A stretch of 42,268 bases of DNA from Desulfobulbus sp. (lineage in GTDB: Bacteria > Desulfobacterota > Desulfobulbia > Desulfobulbales > Desulfobulbaceae), in NCBI GenBank assembly GCA_012729435.1, contig JAAYDD010000065.1:1-42268 (forward strand). Reading direction: 5' to 3'. Both the position numbers and the translations under genes were made by a program. The notes under the pieces were generated by a model. The model saw nothing but the letters and a program-made list of their open reading frames with translations, had not been told where the DNA came from and did not search any database. This document shows, piece by piece, positions 26,377 to 35,000 of the stretch (its first letter is position 1; each line of letters opens with the position of its first letter).

Positions 26377-27126
26377 TTATTCTTCCTGTAACGTGAACTT
26401 CCAGGCACAAAACCACTCTTCCGGGTGCGGGTCCGGCGGACAGCCGACACACTCGGTCACAAAACGGCTGTCAATGGCCCGGGCAAAGGTCGGATACTCC
26501 ACGAGACCGGCGGACTTGCAGGGATAGTCAGGCAGCCCCCTGCGTTTCCGGGCAGCCTGCACACGGCAGTTGTTCATATAAAAGATGAGACAGGTCTCAC
26601 TGACCTCTTCAATGGACTGCTCGTTAATAAAGGCATACATCCGAAAGGCAAGGGCCTTCTTCAATGCAGGTACACCGCCATTGTCAGGCAGGCCGAGCAG
26701 GGCCTTGATCCGGACCGCTTCAAAGGGAGAAAATCGGGTCCAGCAGGTGTCATTGCACCGTTTGGCATCACCCATGCCGAAACGTTGCTCCACAGCCTGG
26801 AACCAGATCCCGTCGTTGGCCAGCCAGTTGATGCTTATTTTCTCCACCAGATCGCGCAGCGCCTCCTGGGACATGGTCTGCAAAACCGCAGGGATACCGT
26901 TTTCAACGGGAAATCCCAGGGTCTTACCAAGACGGCCCAACTGATTTTCCACTGTGGCCTGCCATACCTCCGCCTCAACCTCGAGCGCCTTTTCCAGGCC
27001 GACCTGATGCTGCACTTCGGCGAACCAGGCACCGTAATGCACGATAATCCGGTGAAATCCGTCCATCACCAGTTTAACCAGCATATCCTGATCCATCTGT
27101 TCGCCCAACCCGGTTGTCCTGCTCAT
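26377..27126 (-). CDS. Uncharacterised cytosolic protein with C-terminal Cys motif (DUF6125-like)
   Basis: A 249-residue soluble protein. The N-terminal half is helical (MDGFHRIIVHYGAWFAEVQ, LGRLGKTLGFP). The C-terminal half has well-spaced cysteines: KRCNDTCWTRF (about 137-147), NNCRVQAARKRRGLPDYPCK and VTECVGCPPDPHP, which look like a metal or cluster site. The pattern recalls proteins labelled DUF6125, related to the aminothiazoline-carboxylate hydrolase-like group; I name this with low confidence. AGGAGG lies nine bases before the ATG at 27126, which I prefer over an upstream in-frame start. It is convergent with glcF and is not clearly part of the lactate locus. Confidence 0.75.
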   Translation of the reverse strand: MSRTTGLGEQMDQDMLVKLVMDGFHRIIVHYGAWFAEVQHQVGLEKALEVEAEVWQATVENQLGRLGKTLGFPVENGIPAVLQTMSQEALRDLVEKISINWLANDGIWFQAVEQRFGMGDAKRCNDTCWTRFSPFEAVRIKALLGLPDNGGVPALKKALAFRMYAFINEQSIEEVSETCLIFYMNNCRVQAARKRRGLPDYPCKSAGLVEYPTFARAIDSRFVTECVGCPPDPHPEEWFCAWKFTLQEE

Positions 27127-27383
27127 CCGCCGTCCTCCTGTCTGATGTTCATGTTCTGTCTGGTCTCTCTGACTGAAATCTGTGTTCTCCGGCAACGAAT
27201 TCCAAACGATGTTCCCGACACTCTTCTTAGGCCTGCCTGCTCTGTGCAGGGCGCGCAGCAGGCTTTCTCGCGTCGCAGATTATTCTTTACCTCACGGATA
27301 ATTTAGTGTCTTGTGAAAAAGACAGGCAGGTAAACAAGACCATCCATCCGATCACATTGAAAGACAACCGGAGCTGATCAACA

Positions 27384-27405
27384 GTGCCGGTTCAATTACC
27401 GGCAC
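27384..27405 (+). other. Hairpin in the leader of the thioesterase gene
   Basis: GTGCCGG (27384-27390) and CCGGCAC (27399-27405) form a perfect 7-bp stem with an eight-base loop, just before the GAAGAGGAGG ribosome site of the gene at 27430. It has no T run, so it is more likely a leader hairpin than a terminator. The rest of 27127-27383 shows no further feature. Confidence 0.4.
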
Positions 27406-27429
27406 CTGACGGAAGAGGAGGCGTACATC

Positions 27430-27942
27430 ATGATCGTTGATCGCAGCACCTTAAGACCTATTGTTAACATTGACGGACAGACCTGTTTCGGCTGCGGCGC
27501 TCACAATCCTGTCGGTCTGCACATGGAGTTCTTCACCGATAACGAACGGGTGTATTCGTTCATCTCCATTCCCGGTGCCATGGCCGGATGGGATCAGACC
27601 GCACACGGAGGCATCGTCTCAACCATCCTTGACGAGATCATGGGCTGGTCTGTCATCTATCTGCTCAGAAAGATCGGGGTGACCAAAACCATGACCGTCA
27701 CTTTTCACAAACCGACACCGGTGGAACAGCCCCTCACCGTGACCGGTTCCATTGAAGAGATCGTATCCGAGCGGGAGGTGCTGGTCAGCGGAGTGATCCA
27801 CGGGGAAGACGGGACTGTTTATGCCGCCTCCCGGGCAACTTTTGTGCCCATGAGCGCCAAAACGGCTGTGCGGATGAAGGTGATGAGTTCGTCTTATATG
27901 AAACGGTTTTTACCGGTGCTGGAACAGGAGTGGGGCTCTTAG
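27430..27942 (+). CDS. PaaI-type hotdog thioesterase
   Basis: A 170-residue hotdog-fold acyl-CoA thioesterase of the PaaI/4HBT group. CFGCGAHNPVGLHM (about 18-31) is a common N-terminal segment of this subgroup, and QTAHGGIVSTILDEIMGW (about 56-73) is the active-site helix with the HGG motif and the catalytic acid. TVTFHKPTPVEQPL forms the central strand. Substrate cannot be read from the sequence. A strong GAGGAGG site precedes the ATG. Its stop overlaps by four bases the end of the convergent HMGL-like gene. Confidence 0.88.
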   Translation: MIVDRSTLRPIVNIDGQTCFGCGAHNPVGLHMEFFTDNERVYSFISIPGAMAGWDQTAHGGIVSTILDEIMGWSVIYLLRKIGVTKTMTVTFHKPTPVEQPLTVTGSIEEIVSEREVLVSGVIHGEDGTVYAASRATFVPMSAKTAVRMKVMSSSYMKRFLPVLEQEWGS

Positions 27943-28874
27943 GCAGACGGCTCATCCGGAGTTCCGGTCATGCTTCCGGAAGAGGCTGTCAACGACCGGC
28001 AGATCCGCCCGGACAGCTGCCGCTCAAGCAGAGTTTCCAGGGTGGTGACCGCCTGGCACAGGGCACCCACATCGATACCGGTGTCAACCCCCATCCCCTC
28101 AAAGAGATACACCGCATCTTCAGTGGCCACATTCCCGGGCGCACCCTTCACAAAGATACAGCTGCCCAGGCCGCCGGCAGCCACGTCAAACACGCGGACT
28201 CCGGCCTCGTAGCCCGCATAGATGTTCACCAGGCCCAGACCACGGGTATCATGAAGATGGAGGGCCAGCTCCAAGTCAGGAAAGGCGGCATGAAATGTGC
28301 CAACCAGATCCCGGATCTGGCGGGGGTGAGCCAATCCGGCGGTATCTGCCAGATTAATACCCGTTGCGCCTGCCTCCGCCAGGTGCCCGGCTGTTTCCAC
28401 AAGATGCGCGGTTGGGATCTCCCCTTCATACATACAGCCAAAGGCACTGCGGATTCCCGCCTGTACAGAGACACCGGCACGAACAGCAGAGCTGATCAGA
28501 CGGGTTGCACTTTCCAGATATCTGTCCACCGGTCGACCGCCAAAGTGCCGGCTGTCCGTATCCGAAACCGGAACAAAAACAGTGACCCGTTGCAGACCGC
28601 TGAGCTGGGCCCTTTCAAGCCCCTTTTCATTGTACACAAGAGCACTGCAGAGCAACTCCGGGTACTGTTGTCGTACCAGTGAGGCCAGGGCATCCGTATT
28701 GGCCGCCTGGGGAACAGAACGGGGGTTGGCAAAACCGCCCAGTTGCAGTCGGCGTACGCCTGCAGCCACGAGCAGCCTGACAACTTCGAGTTTTTCTGCC
28801 AGACCAAGCAACCGCTCTTCAGTCTGCAACCCTTCCCATAATGACTCTTCCTGCAACACAACTTTCATCATCAT
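27939..28874 (-). CDS. HMG-CoA-lyase-like aldolase with altered catalytic motif
   Basis: A 311-residue DRE-TIM barrel protein most like hydroxymethylglutaryl-CoA lyase. Conserved features are the metal-binding LHLHDTRGLGLVN (two His, about 228-240), NLADTAGLAHP, and the lid SCIFVKGAPGNVATED with the catalytic Cys (about 262-277). The N-terminal loop is unusual: HMG-CoA lyases read PRDGLQNE, this protein reads LWEGLQTE (about 12-19), so the catalytic Arg is Trp and the metal-binding Asp is Glu. This loop is essential in the characterised enzymes, so the substrate or chemistry may differ. The start is one of three consecutive ATG codons with no clear ribosome site. Confidence 0.8.
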   Translation of the reverse strand: MMMKVVLQEESLWEGLQTEERLLGLAEKLEVVRLLVAAGVRRLQLGGFANPRSVPQAANTDALASLVRQQYPELLCSALVYNEKGLERAQLSGLQRVTVFVPVSDTDSRHFGGRPVDRYLESATRLISSAVRAGVSVQAGIRSAFGCMYEGEIPTAHLVETAGHLAEAGATGINLADTAGLAHPRQIRDLVGTFHAAFPDLELALHLHDTRGLGLVNIYAGYEAGVRVFDVAAGGLGSCIFVKGAPGNVATEDAVYLFEGMGVDTGIDVGALCQAVTTLETLLERQLSGRICRSLTASSGSMTGTPDEPSA

Positions 28875-29183
28875 GTACCAATACAGGCCATTGCACCCGA
28901 TAGCAATGACGCCCTCTCAGCTGGAAAAAACCTTCCGGCGGGCTGCATATTACCGGGTAGAAACAGAACGCAGCCCTTCATGTCCTCACAAAGACCCGTC
29001 TTCTTGCAAGAAGAATATAAAAAAAGTACGGTTTTCACACATCTTTTTTACCTGGCCATCCTGCCCGGAGAGCATCTGACAAATCTCTGGAAAAATCATT
29101 TGACCCACCGTACAATAAAAATCCGGAATGCACCTGATTTATAACAGAAAATCCCTCTCCCCCCAGCCCATGGAGGCAAGTTC
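28875..29183. other. Divergent spacer, no gene seen
   Basis: About 309 bases between two divergent genes. It is AT-richer than its neighbours and contains T/A tracts and a GGAGG site for the next gene (29172-29176). A TTGACC at about 29099 has no matching -10 box at standard spacing. No RNA or repeat could be supported. Confidence 0.4.
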
Positions 29184-29747
29184 TTGAATATAGTCTCTCT
29201 TCTTGGCAGTGCCCGAAAGAACGGAACAAGTGCACGCATTGCCCGGTCCTTCACCAGCACCGCCGCCACCTACGGGGCCACGGTCACCGAATATCCGCTC
29301 AACACCATGCAGTACCGCGGCTGTCAGGGATGCGAAGGCTGCCATACCCGCTCTGACCGCTGCGTACTTCGTGACGATGCCACTGCTGCACTTGATCAGC
29401 TTTACCACGCCGATATCGTTGTTTTTGCGGCACCTGTCTACTTCGGCGACACCTGCGGTCAGTTCAAATCGTTTTATGATCGCATGTGGTCACTTCTTCG
29501 CACAGACACTGAGGAGGAGTACAGCCGGCTGCCTCCGGGAAAGACGGCTCTGCTCATCCTCACCCAGGTGGACCGGGCCGACGCCCACAGTGACGTTGCA
29601 AAACGGTATACCCGCACCCTTGAGCTGTACGGATTCACGGTGCATACACTCATCGGCGCTGGACTTCGTCTGCAACCGAACACCGATATTGATTCATACC
29701 TGCAGGCTGCAACCGCCCTTGCCCGGGAGCTGATGCGATCCGAGTAA
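29184..29747 (+). CDS. Iron-sulfur flavoprotein / NADPH-dependent FMN reductase family
   Basis: A 187-residue flavodoxin-fold protein. LLGSARKNGTSARIA (about 6-20) binds FMN phosphate, APVYFGDTCGQFKSFYDRMW (about 81-100) is the second flavin loop, and between them CQGCEGCHTRSDRC (about 48-61) gives the compact Cys spacing of Isf-type proteins, which hold a 4Fe-4S cluster next to FMN. Such proteins pass electrons to O2, peroxide or quinones in anaerobes. It starts with TTG, seven bases after GGAGG; no in-frame ATG is available nearby. It is convergent with the PIN-like gene, with three bases between the two ends. Confidence 0.85.
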   Translation: MNIVSLLGSARKNGTSARIARSFTSTAATYGATVTEYPLNTMQYRGCQGCEGCHTRSDRCVLRDDATAALDQLYHADIVVFAAPVYFGDTCGQFKSFYDRMWSLLRTDTEEEYSRLPPGKTALLILTQVDRADAHSDVAKRYTRTLELYGFTVHTLIGAGLRLQPNTDIDSYLQAATALARELMRSE

Positions 29748-29750
29748 CGG

Positions 29751-30272
29751 TTATCCGGGATCTTTTGAACGGTGAAGGACGATCTCATACACCGCATCGC
29801 CGACTCCGAAGATCTCCGCACTGTACCGTGCGAAGGTCCCGAGCCGGCGGCGGATGTCAGGATAAGCGGTCAGCGGTAACCGGTGTTGTACACAGAGGGC
29901 GATAACGAGCATCAGGGTATTGTAAAACGGCAGATCATACAGGTTTGTCTGTTCCAGGACCCGACGGTCTTCTGACAGAACAGGCTCGGCAAGAAGTTGT
30001 GCTGTCCGGCACAGCTGCTCGTCCGTGGTACCGGTGGACACGATATCCATCTGCCTGCAGCCCGGCGGACAGCCGCCATATTCCCTGATCACACCGGGTA
30101 TGAGCACAAGAGAAAAAGAACGGGCGGCAACGGGCAGTAATCTGAGGCGATCGAGGTAGATCAGGGTTGAGGTGTCAACAACCCCTCCCTGCAATTGCCG
30201 GAGCTCGTCTGCAATTACCGCTGGCGCAACACGAAAAGGTCGTCTATGCTGGTGTGTTCCATTACCGATCAT
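29751..30272 (-). CDS. PIN-like domain protein, orphan
   Basis: A protein of about 173 residues with PIN-domain features: GVVDTSTLIYLDRLRLL near residue 34, an acidic residue context at LIPGVIREYGG and VLSEDRRVLEQ, and a helical end. PIN domains are metal-dependent ribonucleases, often toxins, but no antitoxin gene is adjacent. The start is uncertain. The frame is open up to 30479, overlapping the divergent nitroreductase gene; the ATG at 30272 and one at 30326 are options and neither has a good ribosome site. It is divergent from the nitroreductase and convergent with the iron-sulfur flavoprotein gene. Confidence 0.65.
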   Translation of the reverse strand: MIGNGTHQHRRPFRVAPAVIADELRQLQGGVVDTSTLIYLDRLRLLPVAARSFSLVLIPGVIREYGGCPPGCRQMDIVSTGTTDEQLCRTAQLLAEPVLSEDRRVLEQTNLYDLPFYNTLMLVIALCVQHRLPLTAYPDIRRRLGTFARYSAEIFGVGDAVYEIVLHRSKDPG

Positions 30273-30399
30273 GCTCAGCAGGGCAAACCAAAGCTGAATA
30301 AAAAAGAGACATCTGTCAGATAACATACCTCTGCATCTGCACCGAAAACCAGGGCTCCCGGCCAGATGTCTCAGCACCCATACAACCGGAGGAGAAGCC

Positions 30400-31230
30400 A
30401 TGGACCTGCAATTTACTGTGAACCAGGACCTCTGTATCCAGTGCGGAGCCTGCGCGGAAGACTGCCCTTTACGGGTCATTGAGATGGAATCCGGTTATCC
30501 GGTCCTCAATCCTTCCAGAATCCGCCTCTGCATCCGCTGCCAGCACTGTCTGGCCGTCTGTCCCACCGGCGCCCTCTCCATCTTCGGCTTCAAACCGGAA
30601 AATTCACTTCCTCTGCCGGAGAGCCTTCCCAGCGTGCAACAGTTGACCGCCCTGATCAAAGGACGGCGCTCAACCCGCCGTTTTCTTGCCGAACCTCTTG
30701 ATCCCGATCTGATCAGGCAGATGATCGTCACTGTTGCCAATGGTCCCACAGGAAAGAACAACCGGCAGTGTCTGTTCACTGTGATTGAAGACCCGGCCAG
30801 CATGGCTGTCTTCCGGCATGAGATCATGGAAGGGCTGCGCCGGGCGGTCGCTGAGAAAAGACTCAGTGAAGGACTGAGCTACTTCCGGCATGTGGTTTCA
30901 GCCTGGGACAAGGGCCGCGACATCATCTTTCGTAACGCCCCGCATCTGCTGATCGTCACGGTCCCTCCGACAATAACCACTCCGGATGCCGATATCATCA
31001 TTGCCATGAGTTACTTTGAACTCCTGGCCGCCACCATGGGAATCGGCACCCTCTGGAATGCCATGATCCGCTGGGCAATTTCAACCATCAACGTTGATCT
31101 CTACCAGCGTCTCAACATCCCGGAGGACCACATCAAGAGTTATGCGCTCCTCTTCGGCCGGCCGGATGTGGAGTACCACCGGACTGTACAACGTGATGAG
31201 GCCATGATCAACCTGGTCAGCCTGGCATAA
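30400..31230 (+). CDS. Ferredoxin-nitroreductase fusion
   Basis: A 276-residue protein with an N-terminal two-cluster ferredoxin domain, CIQCGACAEDCP (about 13-24) and CIRCQHCLAVCP (about 44-55), joined to a nitroreductase-fold flavin domain (about 80-276) with RRSTRRFLAEPLD, NGPTGKNNRQ and the FMN-contacting GIGTLWNAMIRWA segment. Fusions like this are common in anaerobes and take electrons from low-potential carriers to reduce unknown aromatic or quinone-like substrates. GGAGGAG precedes the ATG. It is followed after two bases by the YheT-type gene, likely as one transcript. Confidence 0.9.
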   Translation: MDLQFTVNQDLCIQCGACAEDCPLRVIEMESGYPVLNPSRIRLCIRCQHCLAVCPTGALSIFGFKPENSLPLPESLPSVQQLTALIKGRRSTRRFLAEPLDPDLIRQMIVTVANGPTGKNNRQCLFTVIEDPASMAVFRHEIMEGLRRAVAEKRLSEGLSYFRHVVSAWDKGRDIIFRNAPHLLIVTVPPTITTPDADIIIAMSYFELLAATMGIGTLWNAMIRWAISTINVDLYQRLNIPEDHIKSYALLFGRPDVEYHRTVQRDEAMINLVSLA

Positions 31231-31232
31231 GG

Positions 31233-32216
31233 TTGCGTACTTCCAGCCCGTTTTCTGATAATCCGTCCGTCTGTTTTGAGCCGCCGGTCTGGCTGCGCAA
31301 TCCGCACATCCAAACCCTCTGGCCAAAGCTGTTCCGCAGACGGCCGGCCCTGCCTCTGACCAGCCAACGGATCAACCTCGCTGATGGTGACTTCATTGAT
31401 CTGACCTGGGCCGTGGGCTGCAAAGGGTCGGTGGTGCTCATACTGCACGGTCTGGAGGGCAACCTCGACTCCCACTATGCGCTTCCGGTCATGGACTGTC
31501 TTGCCCGGGCCGGTCTCCAGCCGGTTTTCATGCACCTGCGGGGCTGCAGCCACGAGCCCAACCGGTCGGCCCGAACCTATCATTCCGGTGCGATCGAGGA
31601 TCTGGAGGAGGTGCTGCTCGCTCTGTACAACACCGACCGGGCTGTTGCTGCAGCGCTTGGATTCTCGCTGGGCGGAAACATACTGCTCCGGTATCTCGGC
31701 ATGCGGGGAGACAGGGCACTCCTCAAGGCGGCCATGGCTGTCTCGGTTCCCTTTGTCCTGGCTGATGCTGCCAGACGGCTTGAACAGGGGAGTTCACGAT
31801 TCTATCAGTCGTATCTGCTGGCCAGGCTGAAACGGACGTATAAGCGGAAACTCAACAACTCCCACTCGTCTTTACAGGTGAACCTGAACGGTATCCGGAC
31901 CATCCGGCAATATGACGAGCATATCACCGCACCGCTCAACGGCTTTGCCGGCGCCGATGATTACTACCACCGCTGCAGTTCAATCGGTTACCTCACCGGC
32001 ATCACAATCCCGACCCTGCTTCTGCACAGCCTTGATGACCCCTTCATGTATCCCGGCACCTCCCCGCGGCCGGATCAACTGGGTCCCGGGGTGCGGCCGG
32101 TCATTCTCCCGCACGGCGGGCACGTGGGCTTTGTCCACGGCACCCGACCCTGGCGGACGGCATATCTGGTCGATCAGCTGGCTCCGGCCTTTTTTTCTGA
32201 AGCCCTTTCCAAATAA
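31233..32216 (+). CDS. Alpha/beta hydrolase, YheT family
   Basis: A 327-residue serine hydrolase. NPHIQTLWPKLFRRRPALP (about 23-41) is the YheT N-terminal signature, HGLEGNLDSHYAL (about 73-85) the oxyanion segment, HLRGCSHEPN and GFSLGGNILLRYLG (nucleophile Ser, about 146-159) follow, and the catalytic Asp and His are in HSLDDPFM and HGGHVGFVHG. Substrates of this family are poorly known. The best start is TTG at 31233, two bases after the previous stop; no in-frame ATG or GTG lies before the conserved region. The gene probably depends on translation of the upstream nitroreductase gene. Confidence 0.88.
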   Translation: MRTSSPFSDNPSVCFEPPVWLRNPHIQTLWPKLFRRRPALPLTSQRINLADGDFIDLTWAVGCKGSVVLILHGLEGNLDSHYALPVMDCLARAGLQPVFMHLRGCSHEPNRSARTYHSGAIEDLEEVLLALYNTDRAVAAALGFSLGGNILLRYLGMRGDRALLKAAMAVSVPFVLADAARRLEQGSSRFYQSYLLARLKRTYKRKLNNSHSSLQVNLNGIRTIRQYDEHITAPLNGFAGADDYYHRCSSIGYLTGITIPTLLLHSLDDPFMYPGTSPRPDQLGPGVRPVILPHGGHVGFVHGTRPWRTAYLVDQLAPAFFSEALSK

Positions 32217-32511
32217 AAAAGGTGGATCACCGCTTCTCTGCAGACACCTGTCTCTCCGACCGACCACCTTATCAGAGGTGAGAGTACGGAAAGCAGGAGA
32301 AATGATTCCGTAAAGACCGGTAACAATCAGAACGAAAAGTGCACCCGACACTCCGGATCAGGGGAGATCTGACGTGCCGATTTCCAAGGTACATCAATCA
32401 GCACCCCTTTCTGCACATGCCCGCGTTCCCAGTACAACCTGACCGAACCACAGGAGGATTTGAGGAACCGGTCGGTTCAGGACCTGGAAAGCGACTGCAG
32501 GGGCTGACGGC
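32217..32511. other. Convergent spacer
   Basis: About 295 bases between the YheT gene and cobT. AAGGTGG (32219-32225) and CCACCTT (32264-32270) are a 7-bp inverted repeat with a long interior and no T run on the plus strand; read on the minus strand it is followed by TTTTTTATTT, so it could terminate the cob operon. Nothing else was found. Confidence 0.4.
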
Positions 32512-33606
32512 TTACCCTGGAAACTGCCCGCGATAGGCTCTGGCCGTATCCGCAATCTCTTCCCGCGATTTACCAAGAACGGCGAAGGTACCCATCTCTT
32601 CGATCATGCGCAGCGAGGCCTCGATAATGGAAAACATGAGTGCACACCCTGTACCTTCTCCCAGCCGCATATCCATGTTCAGCATGGGTTCAAGCCCGGT
32701 GATTTCCTGGAGCAGTTTCGCACCCGGTTCAAAGGAGAGATGAGAGGGGATCATGTATTCCACGGCTGTGGGATGCAACCGCATGGCAGCCAGAGCAGCC
32801 ACATTGGAAATGAGGCCGTCGGTGACCACCGGTATCCTCCGGGCTGCACAGGCCAGATAGGTGCCTGTCATCCCGGCAATATCCAGGCCGCCCACTTTGG
32901 CCAGCACATCAAGGGGGTCGTCCGGATCCGGCCGGTGCAGCTGCACCGCCTGCCTGACCACCTCTTTCTTGCGGGCAAAGGCCTCGTCCGTGAGGCCGGC
33001 TCCGCGACCGACAACCCGTTCAATGGGTGCGCCGGTAAAGGCATAGAGCACGGCGCTGCTGGCGGTCGTGTTGCCGATGCCGATCTCTCCCGTACCAAAG
33101 AGATCGTACCCCTGATCAATGGCGGTATTTGTTATCTCGATTCCGGTTTCAACCGCCCTGATAACCTCCTCCCGGGTCATGGCCGGTTCCTTCAGAAAGT
33201 TGGCCGTGCCGTAACGGATTTTCCGGTGCACAACCCCGGGAAGGTCAACATCGACCTGGATACCGATATCCACGGCGATAATGTCTGCACCGGCATAGTT
33301 GGCAAGAAAGTTCACTCCCATCCGGCCTGAGGTGACAAAATCGGCCCCGATGCGCGTAATATCCTGTGGATACATGGCAATGCCTTCGGTGACGATCCCA
33401 TTGTCGGCCATCATGACTACAATCGCCTTCTTCGATATCGCATTGTGGACCTGCCCGGTGATGCCGGCGATCTGGCGGGCGATCTGTTCAAGCCTGCCGA
33501 GACTGCCCGGGGGTTTGAGACAGTAGTCAATCTCTTTTTGTGCTGCGGCCATGACCAGCCGGTCTGTCGGTCTGATGGCGTCAAGGGTCTTCTTCAGCAA
33601 CAGCAT
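32512..33606 (-). CDS. cobT: Nicotinate-nucleotide:dimethylbenzimidazole phosphoribosyltransferase
   Basis: A 364-residue enzyme activating the lower-ligand base to alpha-ribazole phosphate. LKPPGSLGRLEQIARQIAGI (about 30-49), ADNGIVTEGIAMYPQDIT, GEIGIGNTTASSAV and the catalytic-Glu segment LGEGTGCALM (about 313-322) are characteristic. I prefer the ATG at 33606 after GGGGGGAGAGG. A GTG at 33621 that overlaps the cobC stop (GTGA) would add five residues and is possible. It is the last gene of cobU-cobS-cobC-cobT. Confidence 0.95.
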   Translation of the reverse strand: MLLLKKTLDAIRPTDRLVMAAAQKEIDYCLKPPGSLGRLEQIARQIAGITGQVHNAISKKAIVVMMADNGIVTEGIAMYPQDITRIGADFVTSGRMGVNFLANYAGADIIAVDIGIQVDVDLPGVVHRKIRYGTANFLKEPAMTREEVIRAVETGIEITNTAIDQGYDLFGTGEIGIGNTTASSAVLYAFTGAPIERVVGRGAGLTDEAFARKKEVVRQAVQLHRPDPDDPLDVLAKVGGLDIAGMTGTYLACAARRIPVVTDGLISNVAALAAMRLHPTAVEYMIPSHLSFEPGAKLLQEITGLEPMLNMDMRLGEGTGCALMFSIIEASLRMIEEMGTFAVLGKSREEIADTARAYRGQFPG

Positions 33607-33617
33607 CCTCTCCCCCC

Positions 33618-34217
33618 TCACCGATAGTTGAACCGGACAAGAATCGGCAGCTCACCCATGAACTCAACCTCACTGAGTGTGGCATTATCAACCTTGAAAC
33701 GCCAGTATCCTTTACCAACCGATTCACAGAAGAAGTGGGCGAGGAGCGAGCGGATGCACCCGCCGTGAGAAACCACTGCGACGCGCTGTCCGGGCTGGGA
33801 GCGGACAATCTCCTCAACCGCACTGATAACACGATGTGTGAACGCGAAAAAATTCTCACTGCCGGGTATGCGGGTCTTTTCCCAGTCCGTGAGCCACATC
33901 CGCCAGGCTTCCGGATACTGTTTGGCTATCTCTGAAAAGTGCATCCCCTCCCATTCACCAAAATGGAACTCCTGCAGGCTTGAGTCGGTGATGATCGGTG
34001 CGTTGTCGCCGAAAACCAGGCTTGCGGTTTCCACAGCCCGGGCAAGAGGGCTTGAATAAACGGCATCCACCTGGAGGGCATTGATGCGTTCACGCAGGGA
34101 AAGAGCCTGGCGGCGACCATGATCGTTCAGAGCGGTGTCAGTACTGCCTACAAGGACGCCCTTTTTATTTTGTTCGGTCTCGCCGTGACGTATGAGATAA
34201 AGACTGACAGTATTCAT
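33618..34217 (-). CDS. cobC: Histidine phosphatase, alpha-ribazole-phosphate phosphatase (CobC)
   Basis: A 199-residue phosphoglycerate-mutase-like phosphatase. The phospho-His motif LIRHGETEQN lies at about 8-17, then YSSPLARAVETA (about 53-64), EFHFGEWEG (about 82-90), and the second His in VVSHGGCIRSLL (about 147-158). The family is broad, but position between cobS and cobT makes alpha-ribazole phosphate or adenosylcobalamin phosphate the likely substrate. Its start overlaps the cobS stop by four bases. Confidence 0.88.
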   Translation of the reverse strand: MNTVSLYLIRHGETEQNKKGVLVGSTDTALNDHGRRQALSLRERINALQVDAVYSSPLARAVETASLVFGDNAPIITDSSLQEFHFGEWEGMHFSEIAKQYPEAWRMWLTDWEKTRIPGSENFFAFTHRVISAVEEIVRSQPGQRVAVVSHGGCIRSLLAHFFCESVGKGYWRFKVDNATLSEVEFMGELPILVRFNYR

Positions 34218-34993
34218 AACAGTTGATATTTCCAGAGAAAAAGAAAAACAAAGAGGCCCGCGAGCTCTGCAAGTTCGATGGTGGCACCGATGGTATCACC
34301 GGTAATGCCGCCAAGCCGGCGGGTCAGATAAGCAGCGAAGAGCACCGCGAAACCTGCGGTCGCCAGGTGCAGGATGACGGTGACCGCACAAACCGTAACC
34401 AGTGGAAAACCCCACAGAAGGAGCAGACAGGAAACGATGATCACGGAGAGCAGGGTCGCAGCTGAGGCATGGATGAGTCCGGTCTGATTGACAAAGTCTC
34501 CGATCCCGTTTTCATCCCGGGCATAACGGGCAACCGCGGCATGCCATGTCAGCGCCATATGGCCAAGAACCGGTACCGTCAACACCGCCAGTACACTGCC
34601 CGCAGCAGGCACGGAACGCAAGAGCACAAACTTGCTGAGGACAGTGAGGACCATCGTTGTAACACCATGCGCCCCCAGATTGGAATCACGCATGATCTCA
34701 AGCATCCGTTCCCGGGTGTTGTAGCTGAAAAGGCCGTCCGCAGTGTCCGCAATACCATCGAGATGGAGTCCGCCGGTGACCCAGATAAGTATGATGACCG
34801 CCGCGAGAGTCGCCACATCTCTGCCCAGGAGCATCTCAAAGCCGGCATAGCAGCCTGCTGCCGGCAGGGCGACAAGAAGCCCGATGAGCGGCATCCACTT
34901 CATGCCCTTCACAAAATGAACGGCAGTGAAATCAACGACCACAGGAATGGGATACCGGGTCATGAACTGAATCATCAGAATCAGCGACTGCAT
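34214..34993 (-). CDS. cobS: Adenosylcobinamide-GDP ribazoletransferase (cobalamin synthase)
   Basis: A 259-residue inner-membrane enzyme joining adenosylcobinamide-GDP with alpha-ribazole (phosphate). The N-terminus MQSLILMIQFMTRYPIP matches the family, and the metal-binding segment GGLHLDGIADTADGLFS (about 66-82) is the CobS hallmark. About six hydrophobic helices follow. The ATG at 34993, seven bases after the cobU stop, is used; a longer frame to 35098 runs back into cobU and lacks the family N-terminus. Confidence 0.94.
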   Translation of the reverse strand: MQSLILMIQFMTRYPIPVVVDFTAVHFVKGMKWMPLIGLLVALPAAGCYAGFEMLLGRDVATLAAVIILIWVTGGLHLDGIADTADGLFSYNTRERMLEIMRDSNLGAHGVTTMVLTVLSKFVLLRSVPAAGSVLAVLTVPVLGHMALTWHAAVARYARDENGIGDFVNQTGLIHASAATLLSVIIVSCLLLLWGFPLVTVCAVTVILHLATAGFAVLFAAYLTRRLGGITGDTIGATIELAELAGLFVFLFLWKYQLL

Positions 34994-35000
34994 AGTGGGT

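Noticed and set aside
26425-27306. A 293-residue plus-strand frame opposite the Cys-motif gene
   Set aside because: The minus-strand protein has conserved-looking Cys motifs and an AGGAGG site; the plus frame has neither.
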